A stretch of 64,000 nucleotides of DNA from Kribbella qitaiheensis (GCF_014217565.1 NZ_CP043661.1:3100001-3164000), one strand, 5' to 3'; positions 26,509 to 35,816 are shown, counted from the first letter of the stretch. A program made the numbers and translations. The notes: generated by a model not told the origin, from the letters alone.

Positions 26509-28149
26509 GTGACCGACGGGCCGTTGATCGTGCAGTCCGACAAGACGCTGCTGTTGGAGACCGCTCATGCCGAAGCGAGTGACTGCCGTAAGGCGATCGC
26601 CCCGTTCTCGGAGTTGGAGCGAGCTCCGGAGCATGTGCATACCTATCGATTGACCCCATTGGGGCTCTGGAACGCCCGGGCCGCGGGACATGACGCCGAG
26701 CAAGTGATCGACGTACTGCTGCGCTACAGCCGCTACCCGGTACCGCACTCGTTGCTGGTCGATATCGCCGAGACGCTGGACCGCTACGGGCGCTTGAGGC
26801 TGGAGAAGCACCCCGAGCACGGGCTGGTGCTGATCACGACCGACCGGCCGGTGCTCGAAGAGGTGTGCCGCAGCGCCAAGGTCAAGCCGCTGCTCGGGGC
26901 CCGGATCGACGACGACACCGTGATCGTGCACCCGTCGGAGCGCGGTCACTTGAAGCAGACGCTGCTGAAGCTCGGCTGGCCGGCTGAGGACCTCGCCGGG
27001 TACGTCGACGGCGAGGCGCACAAGATTGACCTGGTCAAAGATGGGTGGGACCTCCGTCCGTACCAGCAGCAGGCGACCGACGCGTTCTGGCACGGCGGCT
27101 CGGGCGTCGTAGTACTGCCCTGTGGCGCGGGAAAGACGATCGTCGGCGCTGCCGCGATGGCGCAGGCGTCCGCGACCACGCTGATCCTGGTCACGAACAC
27201 CGTCTCCGCGCGGCAGTGGAAGGAAGAGCTGCTCAAGCGGACCACGCTGACCGAGGAGGAGATCGGCGAGTACTCCGGTGCGCGCAAGGAGGTCCGGCCG
27301 GTCACGATCGCGACGTACCAGGTGATGACGACCCGACGGAAGGGCGTCTACACGCACCTCGAGCTGCTGGACGCGCGCGACTGGGGGCTGATCGTGTACG
27401 ACGAGGTGCACCTGCTGCCGGCCCCGATCTTCCGGATGACGGCGGATCTGCAGACGCGGCGGCGGATCGGGCTGACCGCGACGCTGGTCCGCGAGGACGG
27501 TCGCGAAGGCGATGTGTTCTCGCTGATCGGGCCGAAGCGGTACGACGCGCCCTGGAAGGACATCGAGGCGCAGGGCTGGATCGCGCCGGCCGACTGCGTC
27601 GAAGTACGGGTTGATCTGGAGCAGACCGAGCGGTTCGTGTATGCGACGGCCGAGCCGGAGGACCGGTACAGGCTGGCCGCCTCGACGCCGGCGAAGTCAC
27701 GGCTGGTACGGCGGATCGCCGAGCACCACAAGGGCGAGCCGATGCTGGTGATCGGCCAGTACATCGACCAGCTCGACGAACTCGGCGAGCGGCTCGGATG
27801 CCCCGTGATCAAGGGCGAGACGACGGTGAAGGAGCGCCAGCGGCTGTTCCAGGCGTTCCGGACCGGCGAGATCAACATGCTGGTGGTCAGCAAGGTCGCG
27901 AACTTCTCGATCGACCTGCCCGAGGCGTCGGTCGCGGTCCAGGTCTCCGGCACGTTCGGCTCCCGCCAGGAAGAAGCCCAGCGCCTCGGCCGCGTACTCC
28001 GCCCGAAGGGTGACGGCCGGACGGCCCGCTTCTACTCGATCGTCGCCCGCGACACCGTCGACGCCGAGTTCGCCGCCCACCGCCAACGCTTCCTAGCCGA
28101 ACAGGGCTACGCCTACACCATCGTCGACGCCGAAAACCTCTTCGCCTGA
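26509..28149 (+). CDS. XPB-type DNA repair helicase
   Basis: 546 residues from a GTG (MTDGPLIVQSDKTLLLETAH) behind caggag; an upstream ATG at 26455 is in frame but less likely. The N-terminal domain lies at 1-180, then the SF2 core: LRPYQQQATDAFW (Q-like motif), LPCGAGKTIVGAA (Walker A, about 205), IVYDEVHLLPAP (DEVH box), GLTATLVREDGREGD (motif III), and ARFYSIVARDT after QEEAQRLGRVLRPKG (motif VI). These 3'-5' helicases are the bacterial form of eukaryotic XPB/ERCC3 and are linked to DNA repair. The partner Helicase_C_3 gene is upstream at 21376. Confidence 0.95.
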   Translation: MTDGPLIVQSDKTLLLETAHAEASDCRKAIAPFSELERAPEHVHTYRLTPLGLWNARAAGHDAEQVIDVLLRYSRYPVPHSLLVDIAETLDRYGRLRLEKHPEHGLVLITTDRPVLEEVCRSAKVKPLLGARIDDDTVIVHPSERGHLKQTLLKLGWPAEDLAGYVDGEAHKIDLVKDGWDLRPYQQQATDAFWHGGSGVVVLPCGAGKTIVGAAAMAQASATTLILVTNTVSARQWKEELLKRTTLTEEEIGEYSGARKEVRPVTIATYQVMTTRRKGVYTHLELLDARDWGLIVYDEVHLLPAPIFRMTADLQTRRRIGLTATLVREDGREGDVFSLIGPKRYDAPWKDIEAQGWIAPADCVEVRVDLEQTERFVYATAEPEDRYRLAASTPAKSRLVRRIAEHHKGEPMLVIGQYIDQLDELGERLGCPVIKGETTVKERQRLFQAFRTGEINMLVVSKVANFSIDLPEASVAVQVSGTFGSRQEEAQRLGRVLRPKGDGRTARFYSIVARDTVDAEFAAHRQRFLAEQGYAYTIVDAENLFA

Positions 28150-28165
28150 CAGCCGCTCGTACTCC

Positions 28166-28756
28166 GTGAAAACGCGACTTGAGCACGCACTCACCGACCC
28201 AGGCGAACCGCCGGTACGGGAGCTGCCTGCCGAGGTGGCCGACTTGCTACTCCAACTGCGAGTTCCACCTCGGCTGGCAGCGCACCTGCGTGCGGTTCAT
28301 GACGTCGCCTACGAGATCACCGCTTGGCTCGCTACCGCCTACAGCGACCTGCCCTTCGACCGCGAGGCAGTCCTGTACGGCGCCGCGACGCACGACATCG
28401 GCAAGACGATCCACGTCGAAGAGCTGTCCGGCCCAGGCTCTCTCCACGAGAAGGCCGGCCGGCAACTCCTCCTCGACGCCGGTGTGGCCTCACACGTCGC
28501 CCGCTTCGCCGCCACCCACTCCAACTGGACCGACCCAGACATCACCGTCGACGACCTCGTGGTCAGCCTCGCCGACAAGATCTGGAAGGCGAAACGAATC
28601 CGTGACCTCGAACAGTTGCTCGTCGACCATCTGGTGATCGCCTCCGGCCAGGAACCCTGGCAGGTATTCCTCGGCCTGGACGACCAGCTCGGCAGGCTCG
28701 CCGACACCGCCGACTCCCGCCTCGCCTTCCAGAACACCTACCCGATCACGGGCTGA
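28166..28756 (+). CDS. HD-domain phosphohydrolase
   Basis: 196 residues from a GTG. The metal ligands of an HD domain are visible: RAVHDVAYEIT (first His), YGAATHDIGKTIHVEEL (the HD pair), and SLADKIWKAKR (last Asp). It lies 16 bp after the XPB stop and may be co-transcribed. The substrate is unknown; such single-domain HD proteins often act on nucleotides. Confidence 0.85.
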   Translation: MKTRLEHALTDPGEPPVRELPAEVADLLLQLRVPPRLAAHLRAVHDVAYEITAWLATAYSDLPFDREAVLYGAATHDIGKTIHVEELSGPGSLHEKAGRQLLLDAGVASHVARFAATHSNWTDPDITVDDLVVSLADKIWKAKRIRDLEQLLVDHLVIASGQEPWQVFLGLDDQLGRLADTADSRLAFQNTYPITG

Positions 28757-28856
28757 GCCCGGGAAGAACGCGAACCGGCTGGACTTCACGAACGCGGTGG
28801 GCGGCCCATCAGGCTGCTGCTGTCGAGCGCCGACGCAGGAGGTGCGTGGGTGTTTG

Positions 28857-29561
28857 TTAAGGATCCAGGCGGGTGTGGATGCCTACGAAGTGGTGTTTCA
28901 TCGAGCGGGCGAAGGCTTCTGGGCGCCCGGCCTTCAATGCGTCGAGGAGGTCTCGGTGCCAGCCGGCGGCGTCGGTGGGGGTGTAGCGAGCGCCTGGGAG
29001 GCGGGCGTCGACCTGGGCGAAGGTTCGCCAGAAGACGCTCAGGAGGTCGATGATGAGGGCGTTGCCGAGAGGCTCGTACAAAGCCTGGTGGAAAGCCCAG
29101 TCCTCATCAGGGAAGTACTCACCGGCAGCAGCTTTCGCTTCCATCCGGGCGACGATCGGGTCCAGCGCGTCGAATCCGGCAGTGCTGAAATGCGCGACCA
29201 CCTCGTCCGCGAGGCCGACCTCGATCGCCTGCCGGACCTCAAGCACGTTCTGTACGTCGCGCAGGTCGCCGGCCATCGACTGAGACATCCGGAAGGCGAG
29301 CCCGTCCTCCAGCGCCTCGAGCGTCACCTCTCCGACGTAGGTGCCATACCCATGCCGGATCTCGATGATCCCGACCGCCTGCAGCGCCTTCATTGCCTCG
29401 CGCAACGGATGCCGCCCGACGCCGAGCTGGGCCATCAGCTCCTGCTCGTTGGGTAGCGGGTCGCCTGCCTTCAGCCCGCGCTCCAGGATGAACGACTTCA
29501 TCTGGTCGCGGATGAAGGACTGATTACCAGCAGCGCCACGCGCCCGGCCGAGCCCACCCAT
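28857..29561 (-). CDS. FadR-type GntR regulator of the sialic-acid locus (NanR-like role)
   Basis: 234 residues from MGGLGRARGAAGNQSFI. The winged helix is LPNEQELMAQLGVGRHPLREAMKALQAVGIIEIRHGYGTYVG. The C-terminal FCD domain includes LEVRQAIEVGLADEVV and DEDWAFHQALYEPLGN. E. coli NanR belongs to the same FadR/FCD class and responds to N-acetylneuraminate. The location beside lyase and sialidase genes suggests the same task, but the ligand is inferred from neighbours only. Confidence 0.88.
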   Translation of the reverse strand: MGGLGRARGAAGNQSFIRDQMKSFILERGLKAGDPLPNEQELMAQLGVGRHPLREAMKALQAVGIIEIRHGYGTYVGEVTLEALEDGLAFRMSQSMAGDLRDVQNVLEVRQAIEVGLADEVVAHFSTAGFDALDPIVARMEAKAAAGEYFPDEDWAFHQALYEPLGNALIIDLLSVFWRTFAQVDARLPGARYTPTDAAGWHRDLLDALKAGRPEAFARSMKHHFVGIHTRLDP

Positions 29562-29610
29562 CACCGGCCCCCTTCGAATAGAGATCGGCCAGTCTACTGA
29601 CAGCCGCCGC

Positions 29611-30547
29611 TCACAGCAGCCCGGCACCACCGAGCAGCACCCGGATCCGCCCGATCTCGTCGTCGTCCAACGGGATAGACGGGTACGCCGTGAGCGGGCA
29701 CGCGATCACCCCGAGCAGATAAAGCGCCGCCTTGAAAGCACCCAGCGCCGCCGAACTGGCCCCCATCCGCCCCCGATCAGCCACCTCGACGATGTCGAAC
29801 AACCGGAACAACCGATCCTGCTCCGACCGTGCGACAGCAAGGTCCCCACCAGCAACGGCAGAGAAGATCCGCACATACCCGGCCGGATCCACGTTCCCCA
29901 GCCCGGGCACCACACCGTCGACCCCGAAGTTCAGCGCCGAGTCGACCGACAACTCCGAGCCGGTCATGACAGCGAAATCCGGCAGCCCAGCAGCAGCCCG
30001 GTCCAGCACCAGCCGCCGCAGGCTCGTCTCCTGCCCACTCGAATCCTTCACCCCGGCCAGCACCCCCTGCCGGCCCCAGCTCGATCAGCAACGACGAAAG
30101 CAGCTTCGTCCCGCCGATCCGCGACGGAATGTCGTACGCAAAGAGCGGCGTCTCCCCCGCCACCGAAGCCAACTGCAGAAAATGCCGCGAGATCTCCGCC
30201 GGATGCGTAGCCGCATAGAACGGCGCCGTCGCCACCACACCATCGACGCCCGCCTTCAACGCAGCAACAACATGCGCCCCCGATCGCGCAGTCGAGGTAT
30301 CGATCGCACCGGCCAACACCGGCACCTGCCCAGCGACCTCACCAACTACGGTCTCCAGCACCGTACGCCGTTGCTCGTCGCTCAGGAACGTTCCTTCACC
30401 CGACGTCCCGAGCACGAAGACGCCAGCGACTCCCCCGCCCAGCTGATGCGCGACCAGCCGAGCCAGCGAGGCGATGTCGACGTCGTACGAAGAGGTCAGC
30501 GGCGTGACGAGCGGCGGAACCACACCACTCAAGCGAAAGGTGGTCAA
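29611..30547 (-). pseudogene. DapA/NanA-family lyase (probable N-acetylneuraminate lyase), one-base frameshift
   Basis: The 5' part from a TTG at 30547 (TTGA overlap with the sialidase stop, ggggag in front) encodes LSGVVPPLVTPLTSS, GVFVLGTSGEGTFLS, and FAYDIPSRIGGTKLL. The remainder, in another frame, starts GVLAGVKDSSGQETS with the Schiff-base lysine (KDSSG). Removing one G from the run at 30074-30077 joins them as IELGRQGVLAGVKDSSG, giving about 311 residues, the normal family length. The context favours sialic acid lyase over dihydrodipicolinate synthase. It may be a real pseudogene or a sequencing error. Confidence 0.85.
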
Positions 30548-31653
30548 GAGATCTCCCCAAAGAGCGTGGACGGATCGAACGTGACAAAGCGAAGCGTGGC
30601 GAAGGAAGACGTCTCACCCGCCTCGTAGAACAGCCCGACCTGACCGCCCGGCAGCGGCACCAGATCGGAATACCCAGCCATTCCCGGATGAACGACGACC
30701 CCCGGCCGCCAGGACCGCCCGTCGTCGGAACTGACGTACACGGTCAACTCCCGCCGGATCTCCGGATGGACAGGCGTCGAAAGCAGCAGCCGATCCCCCA
30801 CCCGAAGCACGCTGCCCTGGCTGCCCGGCGCCGTGATTTCAGCGATTCCCTCGTACTGCGAATCAAGCGTCGCGCCGCCGTCGGACGAATACGCGTGCAC
30901 TCTGGCGGGCCCGGTACCGCGGTGGTTCCGGGCGTTGAAGTAGAGCCGCCCATCGGCCAGTTCCATCACGGCCGTCTCGTTCGGGTTGATCTCGGCGCCG
31001 TCGTTGCGATCGACGAACCCGAGCGTCCAGGTCCGCCCGCCGTCATCGCTGAAGATGCAATGCCCGCCGTTCAACCGGACCGTGGCGGCCGAGTCCAGAT
31101 AGTCAACATCACCAGGAACAAACGAGTGGTTCGCCGGCACGACCAGCCGCCCGGCGTACGGGCCCTGTGACAGTGCGATCCCATGGCACGGTCCGGTCGC
31201 GTACCAGCCCCACTCACCCGGCTTCACCTGCGCGGTGATCTCCGCAGGCTCACTCCAGGAAGCGCCGTCATCCGTACTCCGCTGGACGTAAACCCGCCGC
31301 CCGCTCTCCGGATCGGTGCCCCGGGCAACGGAAATTTCGATCGCGTCGGCGCCGTTCTGAGTCGTCACCAGCACCAGGTCTCCGCTCAACGGGTCGATCA
31401 CCGGCACCGGATTCCCACAGGTCTTCCCGGCCGCGGCCGACACCACCTGCAACGGCAACCAGGTCCGCCCGCCGTCGCGGGAGCGCCGTAGTACGACCTC
31501 GATCTCACCGGCGTCCGCCGCCGAGCGCAGCCGGCCCTCGCAGAACGCGAAAACCCACTCGCCCCGCGCCACGACCGCCGGGATCCGGAACGTGTGGTAC
31601 CCGCTGCCGGCCGGATCGAAGACGACCTCCGGCGGACCGACTCTTGAAGACAT
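30544..31653 (-). CDS. Exo-alpha-sialidase (GH33), apparently cytoplasmic
   Basis: 369 residues from MSSRVGPPEVVFDPAG. The sialidase FRIP motif is in YHTFRIPAVV (about 22-31), followed by five Asp-box-like repeats SRDGGRTW, STDDGASW, SDDGGRTW, SSDGGATL and SSDDGRSW spaced along a six-bladed propeller. Conserved Arg/Glu positions such as EGRLR and MELADGRLYFNARNHRG are present. No signal peptide or lipobox is visible, unusual for a sialidase, so it may hydrolyse sialo-oligosaccharides imported by the divergent ABC transporter. Its stop overlaps the start of the lyase gene. Confidence 0.88.
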   Translation of the reverse strand: MSSRVGPPEVVFDPAGSGYHTFRIPAVVARGEWVFAFCEGRLRSAADAGEIEVVLRRSRDGGRTWLPLQVVSAAAGKTCGNPVPVIDPLSGDLVLVTTQNGADAIEISVARGTDPESGRRVYVQRSTDDGASWSEPAEITAQVKPGEWGWYATGPCHGIALSQGPYAGRLVVPANHSFVPGDVDYLDSAATVRLNGGHCIFSDDGGRTWTLGFVDRNDGAEINPNETAVMELADGRLYFNARNHRGTGPARVHAYSSDGGATLDSQYEGIAEITAPGSQGSVLRVGDRLLLSTPVHPEIRRELTVYVSSDDGRSWRPGVVVHPGMAGYSDLVPLPGGQVGLFYEAGETSSFATLRFVTFDPSTLFGEIS

Positions 31654-31668
31654 AGGACGTACTATGTC
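31649..31668. promoter_or_regulatory. Palindrome between divergent sialidase and ABC transporter genes
   Basis: gacatag-gacgta-ctatgtc, a perfect 7-bp inverted repeat covering the sialidase start codon and lying about 40 bp before the binding-protein gene. A plausible operator for the GntR/FadR regulator at 28857. No ribosome-binding site precedes the sialidase ATG, so its transcript may be leaderless. Confidence 0.55.
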
Positions 31669-31709
31669 ATGGTGAGGCCGCACTCTCAATCGCTCGGAAG
31701 TGAGGCCTC

Positions 31710-33332
31710 ATGCGACTCAGCAGACGAACATTCCTCGGCGGTGGCCTGGCTGCTGCGGCAGTCGCGGTCACCGGTACGCCGTTGCTCAGCGGCTGCGCGG
31801 CCGACAAGAAGAACCAGGCCGCCGCCAATCTCGCGGTCAAGTTGCCGACCTATCTCCGCTTCACCGGGGTCAAGCCCGATCTCCCCGGCACCGACGTGGT
31901 CCTGGACGGTTTCCTGAAGTACCCGGCGAACCCGCTCAGGGCGATCACCGAGAAGCCCGGCGACGGCCGGCCGATCAGCTTCATGACCAACATCCCCGGC
32001 GCGATCCCGCCGGCCTCGGACAGCAACCAGTTCTGGCAGGCCCTCAACGAGCGGCTCGGCTCCGAACTGCAGATCAGCATGGCGTCGAACGACGAGTACC
32101 CGAACAAGCTCGCGACCCGAGTGGCCGGCGGCGACCTGCCAGACATCATCAACCTGCCGCCGACGACGCCGCAGATCCCGGCCCTGCTCAAGGCCAAGTG
32201 CCTGGACCTGACCGGTCAGCTGTCCGGCGATGCCGTGAAGAAGTATCCCTTCCTCGCGAACATCCCCGCGGAGTACTGGAAGGGCTGCATCTTCAACGGC
32301 GGCATCTACGGCGTACCGGTGCCGCGCGGGATGTCACGGACGACACTGCCGCTCTACCGCGAGGACCTCTTGCTTGCCAAGGGCATCAAAGACCCGGCGC
32401 CGAAGAACTTCGAGGACTTCCTCGACCTGGCCAAGGAGCTGACCGCGCCGAAGCAGAACCGCTGGGCCTGGACGAAGCCGCCGATCTCCTATCTCCGGCA
32501 AATGTTCGGGATCGCGAACCAGTGGAAGGAAGCCGGCGGCAAGTTCACCTCGTTCTACGAGGCCGAGGAGAACGCCGACGCGTTGGAGGGTTGCCGCAAG
32601 ATGGTTGCGGCCGGCGTCATCAACCCGGACTCCTTCAGCGCCCAGGCGAGTCAGCGCAAGCAATGGTTCAACGGTGGCGTCGCCGCGTTCGACATCGACA
32701 GCTTCGTTGCCTGGAACCAGTACTACGCCGACAACACCGCCGGCGACGCCTTCTCGGTCAACATGCTCGACGTGCCGGGCTTCAACGGCGGCCAGGGCAA
32801 ACCGTGGATGGGTGCCGCGCTCAACAACATCACCGCGTTCCGCAAGGACAGCAAGCACTCGGTCGAGACGCTGCTGAAGGTGGCCAACTGGATGGCGGCG
32901 CCGTTCGGCACCGAGGAGTACCTCTTCCGCAAGTACGGAGTTCAGGGTCGTCACTACGCCTTGCAGGGAACGGATCCCGTGCCGACCAAGACTGGCGTGG
33001 TGGAGACCGGGATCGGCCTGCAGTACATCGCCGACTCGACTCTCGCGCTTTACTCGGCCGGTAAGCCCGACGTGCCTCGCAAGCAGCACACCATCCAGCA
33101 GAAGCTCGCCTCCCGGCTGGTGTACGACGCGTCGTACGGGCTGTACTCCGAGACCGTCTCGAAGGACGGGCCGCGGCTCGTCAAGGTGATGACCGACCTG
33201 GAGAACCAGATCATGCAGGGCAAGAAGCCCGTGTCCGATTGGGCGCCGGCAGTCAAGGATTGGCTGTCGCAGGGTGGCGAGAAGATGCGCGGCGAACTGC
33301 AGCAGGCCTTCTCCGACGCGGCAGGACGCTAG
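31710..33332 (+). CDS. ABC transporter substrate-binding lipoprotein (LplA-like, CUT1 type)
   Basis: 540 residues. The signal sequence has both a twin-arginine pattern (SRRTFLGGG) and a lipobox (LLSGC, Cys about 30), so it is probably a Tat-exported lipoprotein. The length and motifs (LGSELQISMASNDEYPNKLATRVAGGDLPDIINLPP) match the long LplA-type binding proteins of oligosaccharide ABC importers. It is followed after 4 bp by two permease genes. No ATPase gene is in the operon; a shared MsiK-like ATPase encoded elsewhere is usual. The ligand is probably a sialylated or related oligosaccharide by context. Confidence 0.9.
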   Translation: MRLSRRTFLGGGLAAAAVAVTGTPLLSGCAADKKNQAAANLAVKLPTYLRFTGVKPDLPGTDVVLDGFLKYPANPLRAITEKPGDGRPISFMTNIPGAIPPASDSNQFWQALNERLGSELQISMASNDEYPNKLATRVAGGDLPDIINLPPTTPQIPALLKAKCLDLTGQLSGDAVKKYPFLANIPAEYWKGCIFNGGIYGVPVPRGMSRTTLPLYREDLLLAKGIKDPAPKNFEDFLDLAKELTAPKQNRWAWTKPPISYLRQMFGIANQWKEAGGKFTSFYEAEENADALEGCRKMVAAGVINPDSFSAQASQRKQWFNGGVAAFDIDSFVAWNQYYADNTAGDAFSVNMLDVPGFNGGQGKPWMGAALNNITAFRKDSKHSVETLLKVANWMAAPFGTEEYLFRKYGVQGRHYALQGTDPVPTKTGVVETGIGLQYIADSTLALYSAGKPDVPRKQHTIQQKLASRLVYDASYGLYSETVSKDGPRLVKVMTDLENQIMQGKKPVSDWAPAVKDWLSQGGEKMRGELQQAFSDAAGR

Positions 33333-33336
33333 CCAG

Positions 33337-34281
33337 ATGCTGCAGCGCACCAAGACGCGCCCGGCGCAGCAACTCAGCCTCGGTCGCCGGTTACTCCGGG
33401 ACCGGGTGCTGCTGCTGTTCGCACTACCCGGTACTGCGCTGATCCTCGCGTTCCACTACCTGCCGCTGCTCGGCAACGTGATCGCATTCAAGGACTACCA
33501 GCCGTTCCTCGGTATCGGCGCCAGCGACTGGTCCGGCTGGGAGAACTTCGCGGTGATCTTCAACGGCGATCCTGCGTTCCTGCAGGCACTGAAGAACACC
33601 CTGATCCTGACCGGCCTGCAGGCGATCCTGGTGTTTCCGGCGCCGATCCTGCTGGCACTGCTGCTGAATTCGCTGTTCTCCGAGCGGATCAAGCGGATCG
33701 CGCAGAGCATCCTCTACCTGCCGCACTTCATGTCCTGGGTGATCGTGGTGGCGTTGTTCCAGCAGATGCTGGGCGGCAGCGGACTCCTGAACAACTACCT
33801 GCGATCGCACAACCTCGCAACGCTGGACATCATCGGCAACTCCGACCTCTTCCGGGTACTGGTGACCTCGCAGGTGATCTGGAAGGACACCGGCTGGGCC
33901 ACGATCCTGTTCCTGGCCGCGCTGTCGCAGATCGATTCGCAGCTCTACGAAGCGGCCAGCGTGGACGGCGCGAGCCGGATGCGGCAGATCTGGCACGTGA
34001 CCATGCCGGGTCTGCGCGGGATCATCATCCTGCTGTTCATCCTGAAGCTCGGCGACTCGCTGACGGTCGGATTCGAGCAGATCATCCTGCAGCAGCAGGC
34101 CGCGGGACGCGACGTCAGCGAAGTACTGGACACCTACGTCTACAACAATGGCGTCCTCGGCGGCGCCTGGGGCGTCGCGGCCGCAGTCGGCCTGGTGAAG
34201 GGACTCGTCGGCGTCGTACTCGTGCTCACGGCGAACAAGGTGGCGCACATCTTCGGGGAGCAGGGGGTGTACAGCCGATGA
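33337..34281 (+). CDS. Sugar ABC transporter permease (LplB-like)
   Basis: 314 residues, start at MLQRTKTRPAQQLSLGRR 4 bp after the binding-protein stop. Six hydrophobic segments are expected. The EAA loop is QLYEAASVDGASRMRQIWHVTMPGLRGI. It resembles LplB-type permeases of CUT1 importers. Its last four bases (ATGA) overlap the next permease start. Confidence 0.92.
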   Translation: MLQRTKTRPAQQLSLGRRLLRDRVLLLFALPGTALILAFHYLPLLGNVIAFKDYQPFLGIGASDWSGWENFAVIFNGDPAFLQALKNTLILTGLQAILVFPAPILLALLLNSLFSERIKRIAQSILYLPHFMSWVIVVALFQQMLGGSGLLNNYLRSHNLATLDIIGNSDLFRVLVTSQVIWKDTGWATILFLAALSQIDSQLYEAASVDGASRMRQIWHVTMPGLRGIIILLFILKLGDSLTVGFEQIILQQQAAGRDVSEVLDTYVYNNGVLGGAWGVAAAVGLVKGLVGVVLVLTANKVAHIFGEQGVYSR

Positions 34282-35165
34282 CACGCCGGATTGTTCAGGG
34301 CGTGCCGATGCCGTCATGGCCGATGCGCGCCTTCAAAGGCCTTGTGTTGTTAGTGTTCTGCGCGGTGGTGATCATTCCGTTCGTCGGGGTGATCTCGACC
34401 AGCGTGGCACCGAACAAGCAGATCAACGAGTCCGGTGGCTTGGTGTTGTTACCGGACTCGATCAACCTCAATGCCTACAAGTCTTTGTTCGCGGGCGGAG
34501 TCGTCACGCGGGCTCTGTTCGTGAGCATCTTCGTGACCGTGGTCGGGACGCTCTTGAGCCTGACGGTGTCGTGTCTGCTGGCCTATGCGCTGTCCCGGCC
34601 GGGATTCTCGGCCGGGCGGCCGATCCTGCTGATCGTGTTGTTCAGCATGTTGTTCTCGCCTGGGATCATCCCGATGTACCTCGTGGTCAAGGGCGCGGGG
34701 CTGCTGGACAGTCTCTGGGCGCTGATCGTGCCGACGATGGTGAGTGCGTTCAACGTGATCGTGCTGCGGGCGTTCTTCTCGAACCTGCCCGGTGAGATCA
34801 CCGAGAGCGCGAGGATCGACGGGGCCAGCGAATTGAAGACCTTCGGCTACATCGTCCTGCCGTTGTCGAAGGCGGTGCTGTCGGTGATCGGGCTGTTCTA
34901 CGCGGTCAGCTACTGGAACGCATTCTTCGGCGCGCTGCTGTATCTGAACGACAGCAAGCTGTGGCCATTGCAGCTGGTACTGCGAACGTACGTCATCAAC
35001 GACACCCAGCTGGGCAGCGCCGATCTCGGCACCGAGTTGCTACCTCCACAGGCCTCGATCCAGATGGCCATCCTGGTGATCTCCATCGTGCCGATCCTGA
35101 TCGTCTACCCCTTCTTGCAAAGGCACTTCGCGAAAGGCGTCCTGACCGGAGCGGTAAAGGGATAA
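34278..35165 (+). CDS. Sugar ABC transporter permease (LplC/YtcP-like)
   Basis: 295 residues from MTRRIVQGVPMPSWP. The EAA loop is EITESARIDGASELKTFGYIVLPLSKAVLSVI; other typical pieces are VAPNKQINESGG and FSPGIIPMYLVVKG. It forms the heterodimeric channel with the preceding gene. The operon ends here before a hairpin. Confidence 0.92.
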   Translation: MTRRIVQGVPMPSWPMRAFKGLVLLVFCAVVIIPFVGVISTSVAPNKQINESGGLVLLPDSINLNAYKSLFAGGVVTRALFVSIFVTVVGTLLSLTVSCLLAYALSRPGFSAGRPILLIVLFSMLFSPGIIPMYLVVKGAGLLDSLWALIVPTMVSAFNVIVLRAFFSNLPGEITESARIDGASELKTFGYIVLPLSKAVLSVIGLFYAVSYWNAFFGALLYLNDSKLWPLQLVLRTYVINDTQLGSADLGTELLPPQASIQMAILVISIVPILIVYPFLQRHFAKGVLTGAVKG

Positions 35166-35189
35166 GGGAAGGAAAGCGGGGGAAAGCGG

Positions 35190-35214
35190 GGCGCCGTCAA
35201 GGGGTGGCGGCGCC
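35190..35214. terminator. Hairpin between convergent transporter and nucleotidyltransferase genes
   Basis: ggcgccg and cggcgcc pair perfectly around an 11-base loop; no T-tract. Position suggests a bidirectional terminator. Confidence 0.5.
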
Positions 35215-35221
35215 GCAGGGA

Positions 35222-35800
35222 CTAGCGGGTGAGGTCTTCGCAGGGGATCAAGGGGCAGCCGGCTCGCTTCAGGTAGGAGCCGGCGCCTCGATCTCCGGTG
35301 GCCGCGGCTTTGGCTGCTTCCCAGTGCGCTCGGCCCATCAGCACCGGATGCCCGGCCCGGCCGCCATACCCGGCGCGCGACAGCACCGCGTCACCTGTCC
35401 CGACGCGGCCCGCCACCACCCGGCGTACGACGTCGGCTCCGACGTCCGGCATGTCCACGAAGTGCACCACCACAGCTTCGGCCGGCGTCTCCGCAACCCA
35501 GCTCAGGCCGCTGCGCAGCGAGGCAGACATCCCCGACTGCCAGTCGAGCGACGGCACGATCGTGACGCCCCCGCCGACCAGCAGCCCGCCATCAACCAGC
35601 AGACCAGCGTCGGCCAGCAGCGCGGTGACCTCCTCCGCCGCGGCTCCGACCACGACCCCGATCGGCCCGCACCCACCGTCCCGCAGTACGCGCACCGACC
35701 GGACCACCGACGGTACCCCGTCTGTGTCGCGGACCAGCGCCTTCGGCATCCCGATCCGCGTGCCGGCACCGGCCGCGAGCAACACCCCATACGGCTCCAT
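35222..35800 (-). CDS. MobA-like nucleotidyltransferase (molybdenum cofactor cytidylyltransferase family)
   Basis: 192 residues. The N-terminal nucleotide-binding signature is LLAAGAGTRIGMPKAL; later motifs are GWQSGM-like DWQSGMSASLRSGL and VHFVDMPDVGADVVRRV with the metal-binding Asp. This matches MocA/MobA-type NTP transferases that activate molybdopterin or related molecules. No Mo-enzyme gene is in view, so the precise role is open. Confidence 0.85.
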   Translation of the reverse strand: MEPYGVLLAAGAGTRIGMPKALVRDTDGVPSVVRSVRVLRDGGCGPIGVVVGAAAEEVTALLADAGLLVDGGLLVGGGVTIVPSLDWQSGMSASLRSGLSWVAETPAEAVVVHFVDMPDVGADVVRRVVAGRVGTGDAVLSRAGYGGRAGHPVLMGRAHWEAAKAAATGDRGAGSYLKRAGCPLIPCEDLTR

Positions 35801-35816
35801 GACTACCCAGTGTCCA

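Noticed and set aside
29611..30547. Dihydrodipicolinate synthase for lysine synthesis
   Set aside because: Same superfamily, but the sialidase, FadR-type regulator and sugar importer around it favour a sialic-acid-type lyase; the choice remains by context.
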